A stretch of DNA of 64,000 nt from Norana najaformis. Lineage: Eukaryota; Annelida; Clitellata; Crassiclitellata; Hormogastridae. This document shows, piece by piece, positions 41,001 through 42,510 of the stretch; positions within the stretch are counted from its first letter, which is position 1, and every line of letters begins with the position of its first letter. Location of the stretch: NCBI GenBank assembly GCA_964023275.1, contig OZ029927.1, forward strand, positions 24,383,831-24,447,830. The letters are read 5' to 3'. The notes beneath the pieces were generated by a model. It was not told the DNA's origin. It was given only the letters and a program-made list of their open reading frames with translations, and did not search any database. The translations under genes and the position numbers were made by a program.

Positions 41001-41047
41001 TGGCCAGCCCCGTCGACAACGGCGAGGAAGTTCCGGCGACGAAGTAA
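9353..41047 (+). CDS. NDRG: NDRG family protein, 12 visible exons, N-terminus incomplete
   Basis: NDRG proteins are alpha/beta-hydrolase-fold proteins linked in animals to stress response, differentiation and vesicle traffic; no enzymatic activity is established. Exons: 9353-9445, 17562-17619, 20417-20534, 23157-23219, 30429-30489, 30923-31009, 34097-34174, 35598-35713, 37063-37098, 38057-38204, 39969-40020, 40860-41047. Every junction is GT..AG with matching phase, and the 1098 coding bases give 365 residues plus TAA. Landmarks: TVHDLGCDH (the THDxG motif), HVDVPGQ, DYQFPTMQ, the elbow GEGAGAN, LIHTTGTTPGFLGSLKDK, GMNPSAEAYLVLHRFG, CPVLLVTGQ, LQYFLQGLGL and a Ser/Pro-rich tail with RSMSMVEYDLP. 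The elbow has Gly where hydrolases have Ser, as is usual in NDRGs. Human paralogs have roughly 370-390 residues, so only a short N-terminal exon is missing. I cannot assign it to a particular vertebrate paralog. Confidence 0.95.
9620..9965 (+). mobile_element. Decayed CR1-like LINE fragment
   Basis: Translations broken by stops and frameshifts still show LQ..RKIKKVWADNAEERSR, NLTEAYKIITGKEAV and INYLVNPKGRVL, the thumb and C-terminal region of LINE reverse transcriptases. Much older than the family A copies. It lies in the first visible NDRG intron. Confidence 0.7.
10000..10710. other. Intron sequence, no further feature seen
   Basis: Mostly unique, AT-rich. ORFs of 76-89 codons on the minus strand have no motif. 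Confidence 0.4.
10718..10790 (-). mobile_element. LINE family A tail, heavily 5'-truncated
   Basis: AATCGTAATCGTAATCGTAA, then TCTCGAGATTTCTACGGCGC and TCAACGAAAGCTAAGTC. Only the last 70 bases of the element are present. Confidence 0.8.
10812..10945 (+). mobile_element. tRNA-like SINE (family S2)
   Basis: Head CACGGTAGCCTAATCAATTA, B-box GGTTCAAGCCTCC near 10883, then GAGACGGTTACTATGTAGG and CTCACAATTGCTCAGAGCC. An inverted relative is at 25840-25925 and another copy at 46920. Confidence 0.7.
11520..11690. repeat. (TCAG)n-(TCTG)n microsatellite
   Basis: About 14 TCAG units then some 25 TCTG units with TATG/TTTA variants. The 4-base unit keeps all frames open and gives the spurious 140-codon ORF at 11433-11855. 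Confidence 0.95.
11700..11925 (+). mobile_element. LINE family A 3' end, missing terminal tail
   Basis: ATCCTATCCTGATTCTTTC, then CTGATTCTTGGATCTTGATA, GAACCCTTCCTGCCTATCG and GAATAAGCTGGTTCCTGCGA. Homology stops inside the CTTTCG block, before the TTACGA tail. Confidence 0.75.
11965..12320. repeat. Minisatellite (GGCAAAACATATTGTACATTG / GAGAACATTGGCAGGACATTG)
   Basis: Composite units GAACA(C/T)TGGCAAAACATAT, TGTACATTGTCCAGGGAACA and TTGGCAGGACATTGTG repeat with changes about six times. The 138-codon ORF (11966-12382) and its shadows are translations of the array and not a gene. Confidence 0.85.
12321..13260. other. Intron sequence, little recognisable
   Basis: 12690-12720 has a CGGGACGCGAACCGG motif like a B-box on the minus strand, with a similar string at 14545. 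12785-12830 resembles a LINE tail (TTTATATAGCGCCTTTTATG). Otherwise I see nothing. Confidence 0.4.
13262..13935 (+). repeat. Family D repeat array, three units of about 290 bp
   Basis: Each unit begins near TGGCGTGGC.CCCATTCAAA, then GGTGAAGGATCTCACCCGAT, AATGAAAAATGAGCACGGTC, TCGCTGTAGAAAAACCTG and a (TTTACA)n-like end. A linker follows: TTAGGTTG.GATTAGACACC, CGTCAACGGCCGTGGCAGCC, ACTAATACAAAAGGCGTGG. Units start near 13262, 13552 and 13838. A close inverted counterpart of the array lies at 38.79-39.74 kb. The 74-codon ORF at 13314-13538 is matched by one at 39156-39380 on the minus strand, but neither looks like a gene. Confidence 0.85.
14100..14615. other. Intron sequence, no recognised feature
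   Basis: Unmatched sequence with a CGTCCGTCCGTCGC string at 14232. No ORF or repeat of note. Confidence 0.4.
14618..15012 (+). repeat. Family D repeat, two further units
   Basis: Units at 14622-14790 and 14898-15012 carry GGCAGCGGTGGTAAAGGATC, CACCCGATTAATTC and CGGTCGCTATAGAAAAA. The first keeps the (TTTACA)n end and the GGTTGTGCTTAGACACC linker. Confidence 0.8.
15020..15470 (+). mobile_element. LINE ORF C-terminus with (CATA)n tail
   Basis: 15035-15215 reads QTLRSAVRGDFMVPRCRT, ANRAFLFIGPSLWNN and then TFPSQTAQGTF stop: the 'RS..GD..VPR..T..Y..RAF...GP.LWN' signature of non-LTR ORF2 C-termini. The 3' UTR is TTAGAACTGTTAAATAGTCATG and ends in TATGCGCTATATAACTGC, then a (CATA)n microsatellite at 15321-15465. 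A tail of the same kind is at 42990-43135. Confidence 0.85.
15471..15625. repeat. Inverted/dyad-rich CATATGG repeats
   Basis: The words CCATATGG, CATATGGGAATATTGCCATA and GGAATA.C occur repeatedly in both orientations. The stretch can fold back on itself over short arms; no coding content. Confidence 0.6.
15860..16075. repeat. Family E dispersed repeat
   Basis: Contains AATCTAACCGAATGAGTACA, CGTTATCATAATGTCCAAG, TCGATGGTCGCTTCAAG, AGAGAAACCAGAAGCCAGGC and GTTAAGCAAGTTGAA. The same blocks occur at 30195-30385, 32590-32755 and, more degenerate, 34995-35135. It looks like another non-LTR 3' end. Confidence 0.7.
16076..16215 (-). mobile_element. LINE family A 3' tail, truncated
   Basis: GAATCGTAATCGTAATCTCA, then AGATTTCTACAGGGCCCAAC, GAACTAGCTTTTTCGGAGGC and GCAGGAAGGGTTCGGTTCC. 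Ends at ATCCAAG near 16215, adjoining family E. Confidence 0.85.
16495..16655. repeat. Repeat module M1, inverted copy
   Basis: CTAGTCCCAAGCCAGGATAA, GGAGGAGGGCGACGTCAACG and ATAGGATGTCGTTAAACACG are the reverse complement of the blocks at 6815-6900 and 57115-57225. Confidence 0.6.
16840..16985 (+). mobile_element. LINE ORF C-terminal scrap
   Basis: In one frame it reads APDVWNCLPVYVTHNN, then LDIFVKRLKTYLYRLAFVV and a stop. This matches the W..LP...R......FK..LKT.L C-terminal pattern of CR1/L2-type ORF2s. No catalytic domain is present. Confidence 0.65.
17562..17619 (+). CDS. NDRG: NDRG exon 2 (residues 32-50)
   Basis: Acceptor TTTGTTTACAG before 17562, donor GATC|GTGAGT after 17619. It encodes GVRTAKEVIIMTVHDLGCD; VHDLG corresponds to the conserved THDxG of NDRGs. 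It ends in phase 1 and makes a His codon with the next exon. The upstream intron is 8.1 kb. Confidence 0.93.
17820..18085 (-). repeat. Family D repeat, inverted truncated units
   Basis: Two to three partial units: GTAAATGTACAGGTTCTTCT, ATAGCGATCGTGTGGCATCG, CCGTGCTCATTTTTCAATGA, then a second from about 17960 and a third scrap at 18040. All are on the minus strand relative to 13.26 kb. Confidence 0.75.
18086..18850. other. Intron sequence, no recognised feature
   Basis: GATGATG-rich stretch at 18315-18365. No repeat copy or coding signal recognised apart from a weak LINE family A-like string at 18770-18800 (TCTGGATTTCGACCTGGAAC). Confidence 0.4.
18857..18935. repeat. (TC)n-(TG)n microsatellite
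   Basis: About 22 TC units followed by about 16 TG units. The only large ORF across it (273 codons, minus) is a repeat translation. Confidence 0.97.
19264..19625 (+). repeat. Purine-only tract: (GAA/GGA)n and (GACA)n
   Basis: About 360 bases with G and A dominating the plus strand: AAGAAGAAGAAG, GAGGAGGAAGAG, then GACAGACAGACA and ACATACATACAG. All frames are open on both strands, giving four overlapping false ORFs of 73-135 codons. Confidence 0.95.
19845..19985. repeat. (TG)n microsatellite, interrupted
   Basis: GTGTGTGT runs with TATG and GTTGG interruptions, arranged as two longer repeats (GTATGTTGGT at 19905 and 19948). Confidence 0.9.
20050..20180 (+). repeat. Family D repeat, single unit
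   Basis: GGGCTAACACGGTCCGGATA, GGCGTGGCGCCCATTCAAAC and GGCAGCGG, with a deletion before GATAAATTCATTG. The lead-in also occurs at 14590 and 53130, so it belongs to the unit. Confidence 0.8.
20185..20345 (-). mobile_element. LINE family A 3' tail
   Basis: CGTAATCGTAATCGTAAACT, CGAGATTTCTACAGCGCC, AACGGAAGCTAAATCGC and GGCAAGAAGGGTTCGGTTTC. Lies 70 bp before an NDRG exon. Confidence 0.85.
20417..20534 (+). CDS. NDRG: NDRG exon 3 (residues 51-89)
   Basis: Acceptor GTCGTTGCAG, donor TCAGA|GTAAGA. It encodes MYKVFVDHPRM, then RERTVWIHVDVPGQGQNMPD; HVDVPGQ is the strand-turn motif shared by NDRGs (HVDAPGQ in vertebrates). Start phase 1, end phase 2. Confidence 0.95.
20548..20890 (+). repeat. Four-unit tandem array of about 93-94 bp
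   Basis: GAATACAGCAGTACCCTACT recurs at 20561, 20654, 20748 and 20842. Each unit ends TTTCGGCTGTTTCTAAGTAT. It appears to be an amplified piece of a LINE family A ORF end, since the last unit runs into that ORF end. It begins 14 bp after the NDRG exon 3 donor. Confidence 0.92.
20891..21090 (+). mobile_element. LINE family A C-terminus and proximal 3' UTR
   Basis: CCTATTCTGATTCTTCCTCT, CCACACACTGACTGTCTGCC, GAATCTTGACCTGGAACTGA and CTTCCTGCCTATCGATTTGA. Cut before the GAATAAGC block. Confidence 0.8.
21160..21605 (+). mobile_element. LINE family A: ORF C-terminus plus complete tail
   Basis: Reads TPPELRQFSDPSYKLIDAPP, AFHSKLKTFLFHISYPDT and a stop at 21431-21433, clearly parallel to PPELRQLSGQSYELTNTSP of the intact element. 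The 3' UTR continues to CTCGGAATTACGATTACGAT at 21600. The divergence shows an older copy. Confidence 0.88.
21610..22105. other. Intron sequence, no recognised feature
   Basis: Unmatched mixed sequence without ORFs. Confidence 0.4.
22110..22395. repeat. (AAT)n/(ATT)n microsatellite
   Basis: AGT then AAT repeats flip to ATT repeats at about 22165, so a strong A/T dyad forms. A second AAT run spans 22290-22395. Confidence 0.95.
22540..23156 (+). repeat. 44-bp minisatellite ending exactly at NDRG exon 4
   Basis: About 14 units of TTTCCAGTTACCATTTACAG followed by TATTTCCATTTGCCATTTGT and GGTA. The period (for example 22621 to 22665) is 44 bp. It is not a multiple of three and the unit has no stop in any frame, so three overlapping false ORFs (215-313 codons) appear. 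The array provides the acceptor of the exon at 23157. Confidence 0.95.
23157..23219 (+). CDS. NDRG: NDRG exon 4 (residues 90-110)
   Basis: Acceptor GGTATTTCCAG lies inside the last minisatellite unit; donor CTGAA|GTAAGT. It encodes YQFPTMQKIGEDLVTILDQL, parallel to YMYPSMDQLAEMLPGVL of vertebrate NDRGs. The split codon GA|T gives Asp before YQFP. Confidence 0.93.
23345..23565 (+). repeat. 23-bp tandem repeat around TGATCA
   Basis: ACAAGGGCTGATCACTCCGT plus GTT repeats about nine times with AAAAGGTCTG variants. Each unit contains the palindrome TGATCA. Confidence 0.95.
24005..25305 (+). mobile_element. CR1-like LINE, 5'-truncated, with 3' UTR and (TC)n tail
   Basis: From about 24011 one frame is open to the stop at 25002-25004. 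It reads [40 protein letters not shown], the catalytic FADD and then GVHIDEHLTWKEHI, YISYCNIVWASTY and GPSFWNSLP. The fingers and endonuclease are missing, and the retained part of the RT frame is intact. The 3' UTR carries GTAAATAGGTGACCTTAGTA and TATGTGACAGACTTTAATTG, then CAATAAAAAAATATCTCTC leading into (TC)n at 25267-25302. It is a different family from the 57-kb LINE. Located in NDRG intron 4. Confidence 0.93.
25505..25735. repeat. (ATT)n-(ATC)n-(AGT)n-(GGT)n microsatellite cluster
   Basis: A run of ATT triplets to about 25595, then ATC/ATT to 25665, then AGT/GGT to 25730. ORFs on both strands here are homopolymer translations. Confidence 0.95.
25838..25930 (-). mobile_element. tRNA-like SINE (family S2), inverted
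   Basis: GTAACCGTCTCAGGGGAGG, CGATCGAACCCGTAACTC and CCAATCGGCTACCATATTGC are the reverse complement of the 10812-10945 head; the B-box is GGTTCGATCG here. Confidence 0.7.
26035..26195 (+). mobile_element. LINE family A 3' tail
   Basis: TCTGACTCTTTGATTTTGAC, GAACCCTTCTTGCCTATCGA, CCACTTAGCTTTCGTTGGGC and ACGTTTACGATTACGATTG. 5'-truncated. Confidence 0.85.
26200..26690. other. Intron sequence, no feature accepted
   Basis: Holds a 47-codon ATG ORF (26257-26400) preceded by TTACAG; it is judged chance (see rejected). Otherwise unmatched. Confidence 0.4.
26735..26920 (+). mobile_element. LINE family A 3' end, diverged
   Basis: GTATCTCCTTTCTTCAGTCT, GACCTCTCCAAAGGCTTTCG, GTGAATAAGCTGGTTAGCTT and CTAGAGTTTACGGTTACGAT. 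The tail is complete and the rest rearranged. Confidence 0.6.
27135..27405 (+). mobile_element. tRNA-derived SINE (family S1)
   Basis: GGTGGTCCATCGGTAACGC, B-box GGTTCGATTCC near 27184, GTTTGCGCACACCGTGCCTC, AAGCTGGGAAGTAAACGAC and CGCCGGCTCAAGAGCGATGA. Complete relative to the 1.8-kb copy. Confidence 0.88.
27410..27885. other. Intron sequence, no recognised feature
   Basis: AT-rich unmatched sequence; small ORFs without motifs. Confidence 0.4.
27886..28145 (+). mobile_element. LINE family A ORF end and 3' tail
   Basis: SRLKAENTPFSHILSCPDSS in one frame corresponds to SRLKTLLFQKSYPDSS of the intact element. GATCTTGATCTGGAACCGAA, GAGCGCCTGTGAACAACCTC and CTCGAGTTTACGATTACTAT complete the tail. 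Confidence 0.83.
28395..28525 (-). mobile_element. tRNA-derived SINE (family S1), degenerate
   Basis: Read on the minus strand: AGTGGTCTATTCGGCAGCAC, GGTTCGAGTCTGCATAACGA, GACCCTGGACAAGTTGTTCT and CACACTTTCTCGCGCC. Only the head is preserved. Confidence 0.65.
28870..29070 (-). CDS. Hypothetical small basic ORF, 66 codons
   Basis: ATG-started ORF with a very basic first half (KGRKQKNK, RNRRKSLRSRGARK) and an acidic/polar second half. It has no match I recognise, lies inside NDRG intron 4 on the opposite strand, and is not in any repeat I can identify in the window. No promoter, polyA signal or splice context supports it. It may be chance. Confidence 0.15.
   Translation of the reverse strand: MALHDKGRKQKNKIFALRNRRKSLRSRGARKPCGGRLSWKRNDELNFPNYLFHESIEREVNNCSAD
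29880..30060 (+). mobile_element. CR1-like LINE 3' UTR tail
   Basis: GGTTATAGGCGGATCTATTA, GCGGGACCATGTCCTTTCGG and GTTTCAATAAATGAACATTG, ending (AATTG)n-like. Comparable with the 3' UTRs at 25135-25265 and 32380-32520. Confidence 0.6.
30195..30385. repeat. Family E dispersed repeat
   Basis: AATCTAATCTAATGACTTCT, ATAGCGCCGTTATCATAATG, CGGAGAAACCAGAAGCCAGG and GGTAAGCGAGTTGAACTAGA. The most complete copy in the window. Confidence 0.75.
30429..30489 (+). CDS. NDRG: NDRG exon 5 (residues 111-131), nucleophile-elbow exon
   Basis: Acceptor CTGTTTCAG, donor TTTGCC|GTGAGT. It encodes KIKEVVCFGEGAGANIMARFA. The GEGAGAN turn occupies the nucleophile elbow of alpha/beta hydrolases, with Gly where the catalytic Ser would be, matching GTGAGAY of vertebrate NDRGs. 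Confidence 0.95.
30923..31009 (+). CDS. NDRG: NDRG exon 6 (residues 132-160)
   Basis: Acceptor ATTGTTTAG, donor GACAAG|GTTCAT. It encodes MSHIDRVLGIILIHTTGTTP and then GFLGSLKDK. Phase 0 at both ends, 29 codons. Confidence 0.95.
31040..31595 (+). repeat. 15-17-bp minisatellite (AAAGAATTAGCTATTTC)
   Basis: About 33 imperfect units of CAAAGAATTAGCCATTTTA and variants (GCTATTTC, GGTATTCC, CCATGCC). The array begins about 30 bp beyond the exon 6 donor. Confidence 0.95.
31815..32060 (-). mobile_element. LINE ORF C-terminal fragment
   Basis: On the minus strand: QLHWLPIRERILFKILTLLR, VGCAPLYLRELCSLLS, RRPLRSSDQGDLTVPLARTA and TAQRRSFAHH, a typical RT thumb to C-terminal segment. It breaks off where GP.LWN would follow, replaced by (GATT)-like repeats. 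Confidence 0.9.
32270..32525 (+). mobile_element. CR1-like LINE 3' UTR with (TCAA)n tail
   Basis: GTTAATAGGTGACCCTATTT, AAGCGGGACGGTGTCCCTTC, TTTTGGGATCAATAAAGAG and then (TCAA)5. The same layout as the 25.1-kb tail but a different microsatellite. Confidence 0.75.
32590..32870. repeat. Family E copy followed by inverted family D copy
   Basis: 32590-32755 has CTAAAGACTTCTATAGTGCC, GTTATCATAATGCCCAAGGC and CTCGATGGTCGCTTCAAGTC. 32758-32865 is family D on the minus strand: ACGTTTTTCTATAGGGACCG, TCGACCCTGCTCAGTTTCAA and GAGATCCTTCACCACCGCTG. Confidence 0.7.
32871..33400. other. Intron sequence, no recognised feature
   Basis: Unmatched, AT-rich; nothing recognised. Confidence 0.4.
33405..33825 (+). 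repeat. Three-unit tandem repeat of about 130-165 bp
   Basis: GATGTTATTCGATCAC (33415, 33543; AATGTTATTCAGTCAC at 33710), GAAACCTCGCCGAAATTGGA, CAAGGGGTGAATGGGTTCTC, GCCGGACAG and GTAATCCTACTTACTC recur in order. Confidence 0.85.
33826..34080 (+). repeat. (CATA)n and (TA)n microsatellite up to NDRG exon 7
   Basis: CATACATACATA runs to about 33995, then TATATATA to 34080. CATGTTAATTT occurs on both sides of the TA block (34019, 34081). The array ends about 15 bp before the exon 7 acceptor. Confidence 0.95.
34097..34174 (+). CDS. NDRG: NDRG exon 7 (residues 161-186)
   Basis: Acceptor AATTTGTTAG, donor GGAGCC|GTGAGT. It encodes VINWKLDQIGMNPSAEAYLV and then LHRFGA. INWKL matches the ISGWT/INWKL cap-region start in NDRGs. 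Phase 0 at both ends. Confidence 0.95.
34375..34535 (+). mobile_element. LINE family A 3' tail
   Basis: CTTTGGATCTTGACCTCGAA, CCTGCCTTTCGATTTTGTA, CTGTGAATAAGTTGGTTCCT and CGTTGGGCGCTATATAAATC. Its TTACGA tail is separated to 34785-34796 (CTACGATTACGATCG) by the next insertion. Confidence 0.85.
34536..34784 (+). mobile_element. CR1-like LINE tail nested in the family A tail, with (TC)n/(TA)n
   Basis: TATGTGACAGACTGTGATTG, TGTTTAATTATTTTGGTGAT and CAATAAAATATATATCTC match the 3' terminal 70 bp of the 24-25 kb LINE. A (TC)n and (TA)n tract follows to about 34780. Confidence 0.8.
34985..35140. repeat. Family E dispersed repeat, diverged
   Basis: ATTATGACTTCTGTAGCGCC, TTCAATCGATGGTTACTTCA and AGAAGCCGAAGTCGAAAATC follow the family E order. 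Confidence 0.6.
35240..35512 (+). mobile_element. LINE family A ORF end and 3' tail
   Basis: AAATCTTACCATGATTCTTC, CTCCTGGATCTTGAACTGGA, TTTTGCCTATCGATTTTGTG, CCCGCAACTTAGCTTTCGTT and a degenerate tail AATGCACGATTGC. About 90 bp upstream of NDRG exon 8. Confidence 0.82.
35598..35713 (+). CDS. NDRG: NDRG exon 8 (residues 187-224)
   Basis: Acceptor GATTGCCACAG, donor CTCAG|GTCGGA. It encodes FSKAKDTEQLKAAIENYQDI and LRTKANPKNLKKFVEAFL, corresponding to the helical cap of NDRGs (YRQHIVNDMNPGNLHLFINAYNSR). Ends in phase 2. Confidence 0.94.
35767..35846 (+). repeat. (AGT)n/(AAT)n/(GAT)n microsatellite, left of LTR
   Basis: AGTAGTAGCAGTAGTAG, AATAATAATGATGATGATG and GTAGTAGTAG. Its AGT continuation resumes at 36439 beyond the LTR-like insertion. 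Confidence 0.93.
35847..36438 (+). mobile_element. Candidate solo LTR (592 bp)
   Basis: The insert starts TGTAACGTGACGCC and ends GTTCGCGACA (TG..CA ends). It is flanked by GTAG on both sides (35843-35846, 36439-36442). Inside are a GGATTCC minisatellite at 35926-36178, a TATA-like CATAAAAGG near 36188 and an AATAAA at 36299-36304, in the order expected for U3-R-U5. No gag/pol or second LTR is present. The flanks are AGT microsatellite, so the duplication alone is weak proof. Alternative: a non-LTR or other insertion. Confidence 0.65.
36439..36700 (+). repeat. (AGT)n/(GGT)n and (AAT)n microsatellite, right of LTR
   Basis: A higher-order unit AGTGGTAGTGGAAGTAGTGG plus TGGTAGTGGTAG(TAG)n occurs twice (36455 and 36525). 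AAT/ATT repeats follow to 36700. Confidence 0.93.
37063..37098 (+). CDS. NDRG: NDRG exon 9 (residues 225-236)
   Basis: Short exon of 36 bases. Acceptor TTGTTTCAG, donor CTTAA|GTAAGT. It encodes RTNIADSIKKL after a split Arg codon. It corresponds to SRRDLEIERP-region sequence in NDRGs. Start phase 2, end phase 2. Confidence 0.9.
37133..37420 (+). mobile_element. tRNA-derived SINE (family S1)
   Basis: GGCACGGTGGTCTATTGGTA, a B-box that has become GGTTGGACTCC, CGCACACCGTGCTTCTGTCA, AAGCTTGGAAGTAAATGGC and CATGGCCAGCTCAGAGGCC. It starts 35 bp beyond the NDRG exon 9 donor. Confidence 0.88.
37450..37685 (+). mobile_element. tRNA-derived SINE (family S1), diverged
   Basis: TGTCTGTTACCTAGCAGTTG, a lost B-box, GAGCAAGTTGTTTACACAGT, AAGGTGGGAAGTAAACGCC and ATCCAGGACTTTGGGATTCG. 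Confidence 0.7.
37795..38052 (+). repeat. (GATT)n microsatellite reaching NDRG exon 10
   Basis: Degenerate GATTGAATGATT units become perfect GATT at 37985-38040. The array ends in CGATTGACTATCGGTAG, which is the acceptor of the next exon. GTCTGTAGGTGTCCAATGC at 37853 resembles the exon 10 acceptor. Confidence 0.93.
38057..38204 (+). CDS. NDRG: NDRG exon 10 (residues 237-286)
   Basis: Acceptor ACTATCGGTAG without a pyrimidine tract; donor GAAAAG|GTAGCG. It encodes CPVLLVTGQKSVFNGTTRAL, then LKTCDDKAKVEFIEVAGVAS. CPVLLVTG is the late beta strand of the hydrolase fold (CPALLVVGD in vertebrates). Confidence 0.94.
38238..38530 (+). mobile_element. (ATTC)n plus LINE family A 3' tail
   Basis: (ATTC)9 at 38238-38275 abuts a family A end: CTGATCCTGATTTTTCTTC, GATCTTGACCTGGAACCGAA, GAATAAGCTGGTTCCCGCGA and CTCGATATTACGATTACGAT. 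ORF-end scraps (ELRQLSDPS-like) continue to about 38640. Confidence 0.85.
38735..39745 (-). repeat. Family D repeat array, inverted, about four units
   Basis: Units with GAGATCCTTCACCACCGC and TGGGCGCCACGCCTTTTGTA near 38815, 39095, 39385 and 39680. Linkers are TTTAACGACATCTTGTGGC and AAAGGTGTCTAAGCACAACC. It is the reverse-complement counterpart of the array at 13262-13935, including the same unit order. Confidence 0.87.
39969..40020 (+). CDS. NDRG: NDRG exon 11 (residues 287-303)
   Basis: Acceptor TTTGTGCAG, donor ACTTG|GTTGGT. It encodes PEKLAESLQYFLQGLGL, matching PAKLAEAFKYFVQGMGY of vertebrate NDRGs. A rival donor 4 bases further (GTATTA) would put the last exon in a frame lacking the conserved SMSM tail. 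Confidence 0.93.
40040..40300 (+). mobile_element. LINE C-terminal scrap
   Basis: TTTTTCAAATTGCTTATCCA and CCGCAGGCTGCCTCTCTGTC match the RLKTYLFQIAYPPQ end at 4545-4590. The following 150 bases keep a LINE-tail appearance but are not decisive. Confidence 0.5.
40300..40590. other. GC-rich intron segment of unknown nature
   Basis: CCCCCGGGGTCGGGGTTTCA, GGCGGCCGCTTGTCACTGTC and CCTCAGGTGCACTCGTAG stand out from the AT-rich surroundings. No Pol III boxes, coding homology or second copy in the window were found. Confidence 0.4.
40590..40785 (+). repeat. 24-bp tandem repeat (ATTCCAGTAGCAATTAAAAA CTAT)
   Basis: Eight nearly perfect units. The 24-base unit is in frame and gives a false ORF of (PVAIKNYI)n. 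It ends 75 bp before the last NDRG exon. Spacing without unique spacers excludes CRISPR. Confidence 0.95.
40860..41047 (+). CDS. NDRG: NDRG exon 12, C-terminal tail (residues 304-365)
   Basis: Acceptor TTTCTTTCACAG, stop TAA at 41045-41047. It encodes VSSLPMHNVSRTVPPPLRVR, SMSMVEYDLPV and a Gly/Ser/Pro-rich end finishing PATK. The R-x-R-S-M-S-M region parallels the phosphorylatable tail of vertebrate NDRGs (SMTRLMRSRTAS). GC content is higher than in the flanks. Confidence 0.9.
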
Positions 41048-41143
41048 CGAGAGCATCGGATCGCTCTTGGGCCAGCGCCGCCGTTCATGGGTTGAGAGAC
41101 ACGCAGATGCATTCCGAGCTACGCCGAAGGTGGTGAGCAGGGC

Positions 41144-41735
41144 GCATTTTCGCCGATCCCACGTACGTTCAGCAAATATGAATATTCATGATGCAGTGTG
41201 CTAGGTTCAGCTAGGCGCGTTGATAACGTGAGAGCTTAACGTCGAGCCGAAATTCGAGCCCAAATTGCAGCTATACCACATGCGGCATTGTGTTGTCAAA
41301 AACGACAATGTTCTTTTCTAAGTAGATTAGTCACACTTTAGCAGATATTGTTTTCCTCTATGTTTGAAGCAGACTGTCAAAAATAAGCTCAAATTTTGAA
41401 GAAAAATATCTTAAAAATTAATGAAAAAAGATTACTTTCCATATTTATGATCATTGAATGTTTTGTTATATGTCACCCAAGCTAACAAGTGAGGAAACAA
41501 CTAACATAAATAGTTGCAGGAAATTGTAAAAGAATTTTTATCTAAATAATGAAAAGGGTGACTTTCTACAATGTTAAATGCATAATATATGACAAAAACT
41601 TAGTAATAAAAATGATATTTAAACTTTTGAACTTTTTTCTATTTTTCTAGCAAATTCAAATATTCATTAACAGCTTGCGTCACTGCGTCATGAATATTCA
41701 TATTTGCTGAACGTAAGTGGGATCGGCGAAAATGC
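41144..41735. mobile_element. MITE-like DNA transposon with about 55-bp terminal inverted repeats
   Basis: The left end GCATTTTCGCCGATCCCAC, continuing through GTTCAGCAAATATGAATATT CATGA and GCAGTG, is mirrored at the right end with about two mismatches over some 55 bp. Flanks are GAGCAGGGC (41135-41143) and GAGCAGGAC (41736-41744), a probable 8-9 bp target duplication with one change. The 592-bp AT-rich interior has no ORF, so it is non-autonomous. It starts 97 bp after the NDRG stop, so it probably lies in the 3' UTR or just beyond. The superfamily is unresolved. Confidence 0.88.
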
Positions 41736-41744
41736 GAGCAGGAC

Positions 41745-42010
41745 ACCAGACTGCGTGTCATGCTTTGCTTTTCATGTCCGTAGTCCTATCCCCCTCGCAG
41801 ATCTAGAAATTTTATAGCGCCGTCGTAAAAAGTGCGTGTGGCGCAAATTCTTTGTTTCTGCGTGTTGACGTTTTTGGATGGCGAAGAAAATACTCGAATG
41901 GTGCGACGTTAAGTTGTCCTTCAGCTCAACGAAGTCTCGATTAGAAATAGCATTTCTAGTGGTTGAGAAAACTGCTATCTAAATTGCTTAAAGTTTATGT
42001 AGAACATGGT
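41745..42010. other. Intergenic, weak LINE-tail resemblance
   Basis: AGAAATTTTATAGCGCCGTC at 41803 resembles the TATAGCGCCG phrase of family E tails. Nothing else recognised. Confidence 0.4.
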
Positions 42011-42014
42011 CAGT

Positions 42015-42285
42015 GCATGATGTTCTGTTTGGTAGCGTGTATGGGCTGTAATCCAACGACTGTGGGTTCGAGACTGCTCAGTAGACTCCGTGTAACAACC
42101 ATGATCAAGTTGTCTGCACGTATTTGTTTATGTCACCAAGCAGTATAATTTGGTATCTGTGTAAGCTGGGAAGTAAACGGCAAGTCCTGCGACGCACTGG
42201 CCCCGTGTCCAGGATTCGTCCACTGCCGGCCGAAAAGAAGGAAATGAGTGCCTCTCCTAAGTTCCACTAGGGCCTGAGAGCTTTA
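42015..42285 (+). mobile_element. tRNA-derived SINE (family S1), diverged
   Basis: TGTTTGGTAGCGTGTATGGG head, GGGTTCGAGACTGCTCAGT B-box region, CACCAAGCAGTATAATTTGG, AAGCTGGGAAGTAAACGGC and GGCCCCGTGTCCAGGATTCG. Confidence 0.8.
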
Positions 42286-42289
42286 CTCG

Positions 42290-42510
42290 TTTCCTGGTTC
42301 CTCATTTTGGTCTTATCTATCCTGCAGATCCAGTTCCAAACACCATCCACCGTATACCCTCTAACAGTCTGCTTGACACCTGGATCTTGACCTGGAACCA
42401 CACCCTTCCTGCCTATAGATTTTGTTTTGACTGAGCGCCTGTGAATAAGCTGGTTCCCGCGACTTAGCTTTCGGCGGGCGCTGTATAAATCTCGAGCCTT
42501 GAATTACAAT
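42290..42510 (+). mobile_element. LINE family A 3' tail
   Basis: CTATCCTGCAGATCCAGTTC, CCTGGATCTTGACCTGGAAC, CTGTGAATAAGCTGGTTCCC, CGACTTAGCTTTCGGCGGGC and CTCGAGCCTTGAATTAC. Joined directly to the preceding SINE. Confidence 0.87.
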
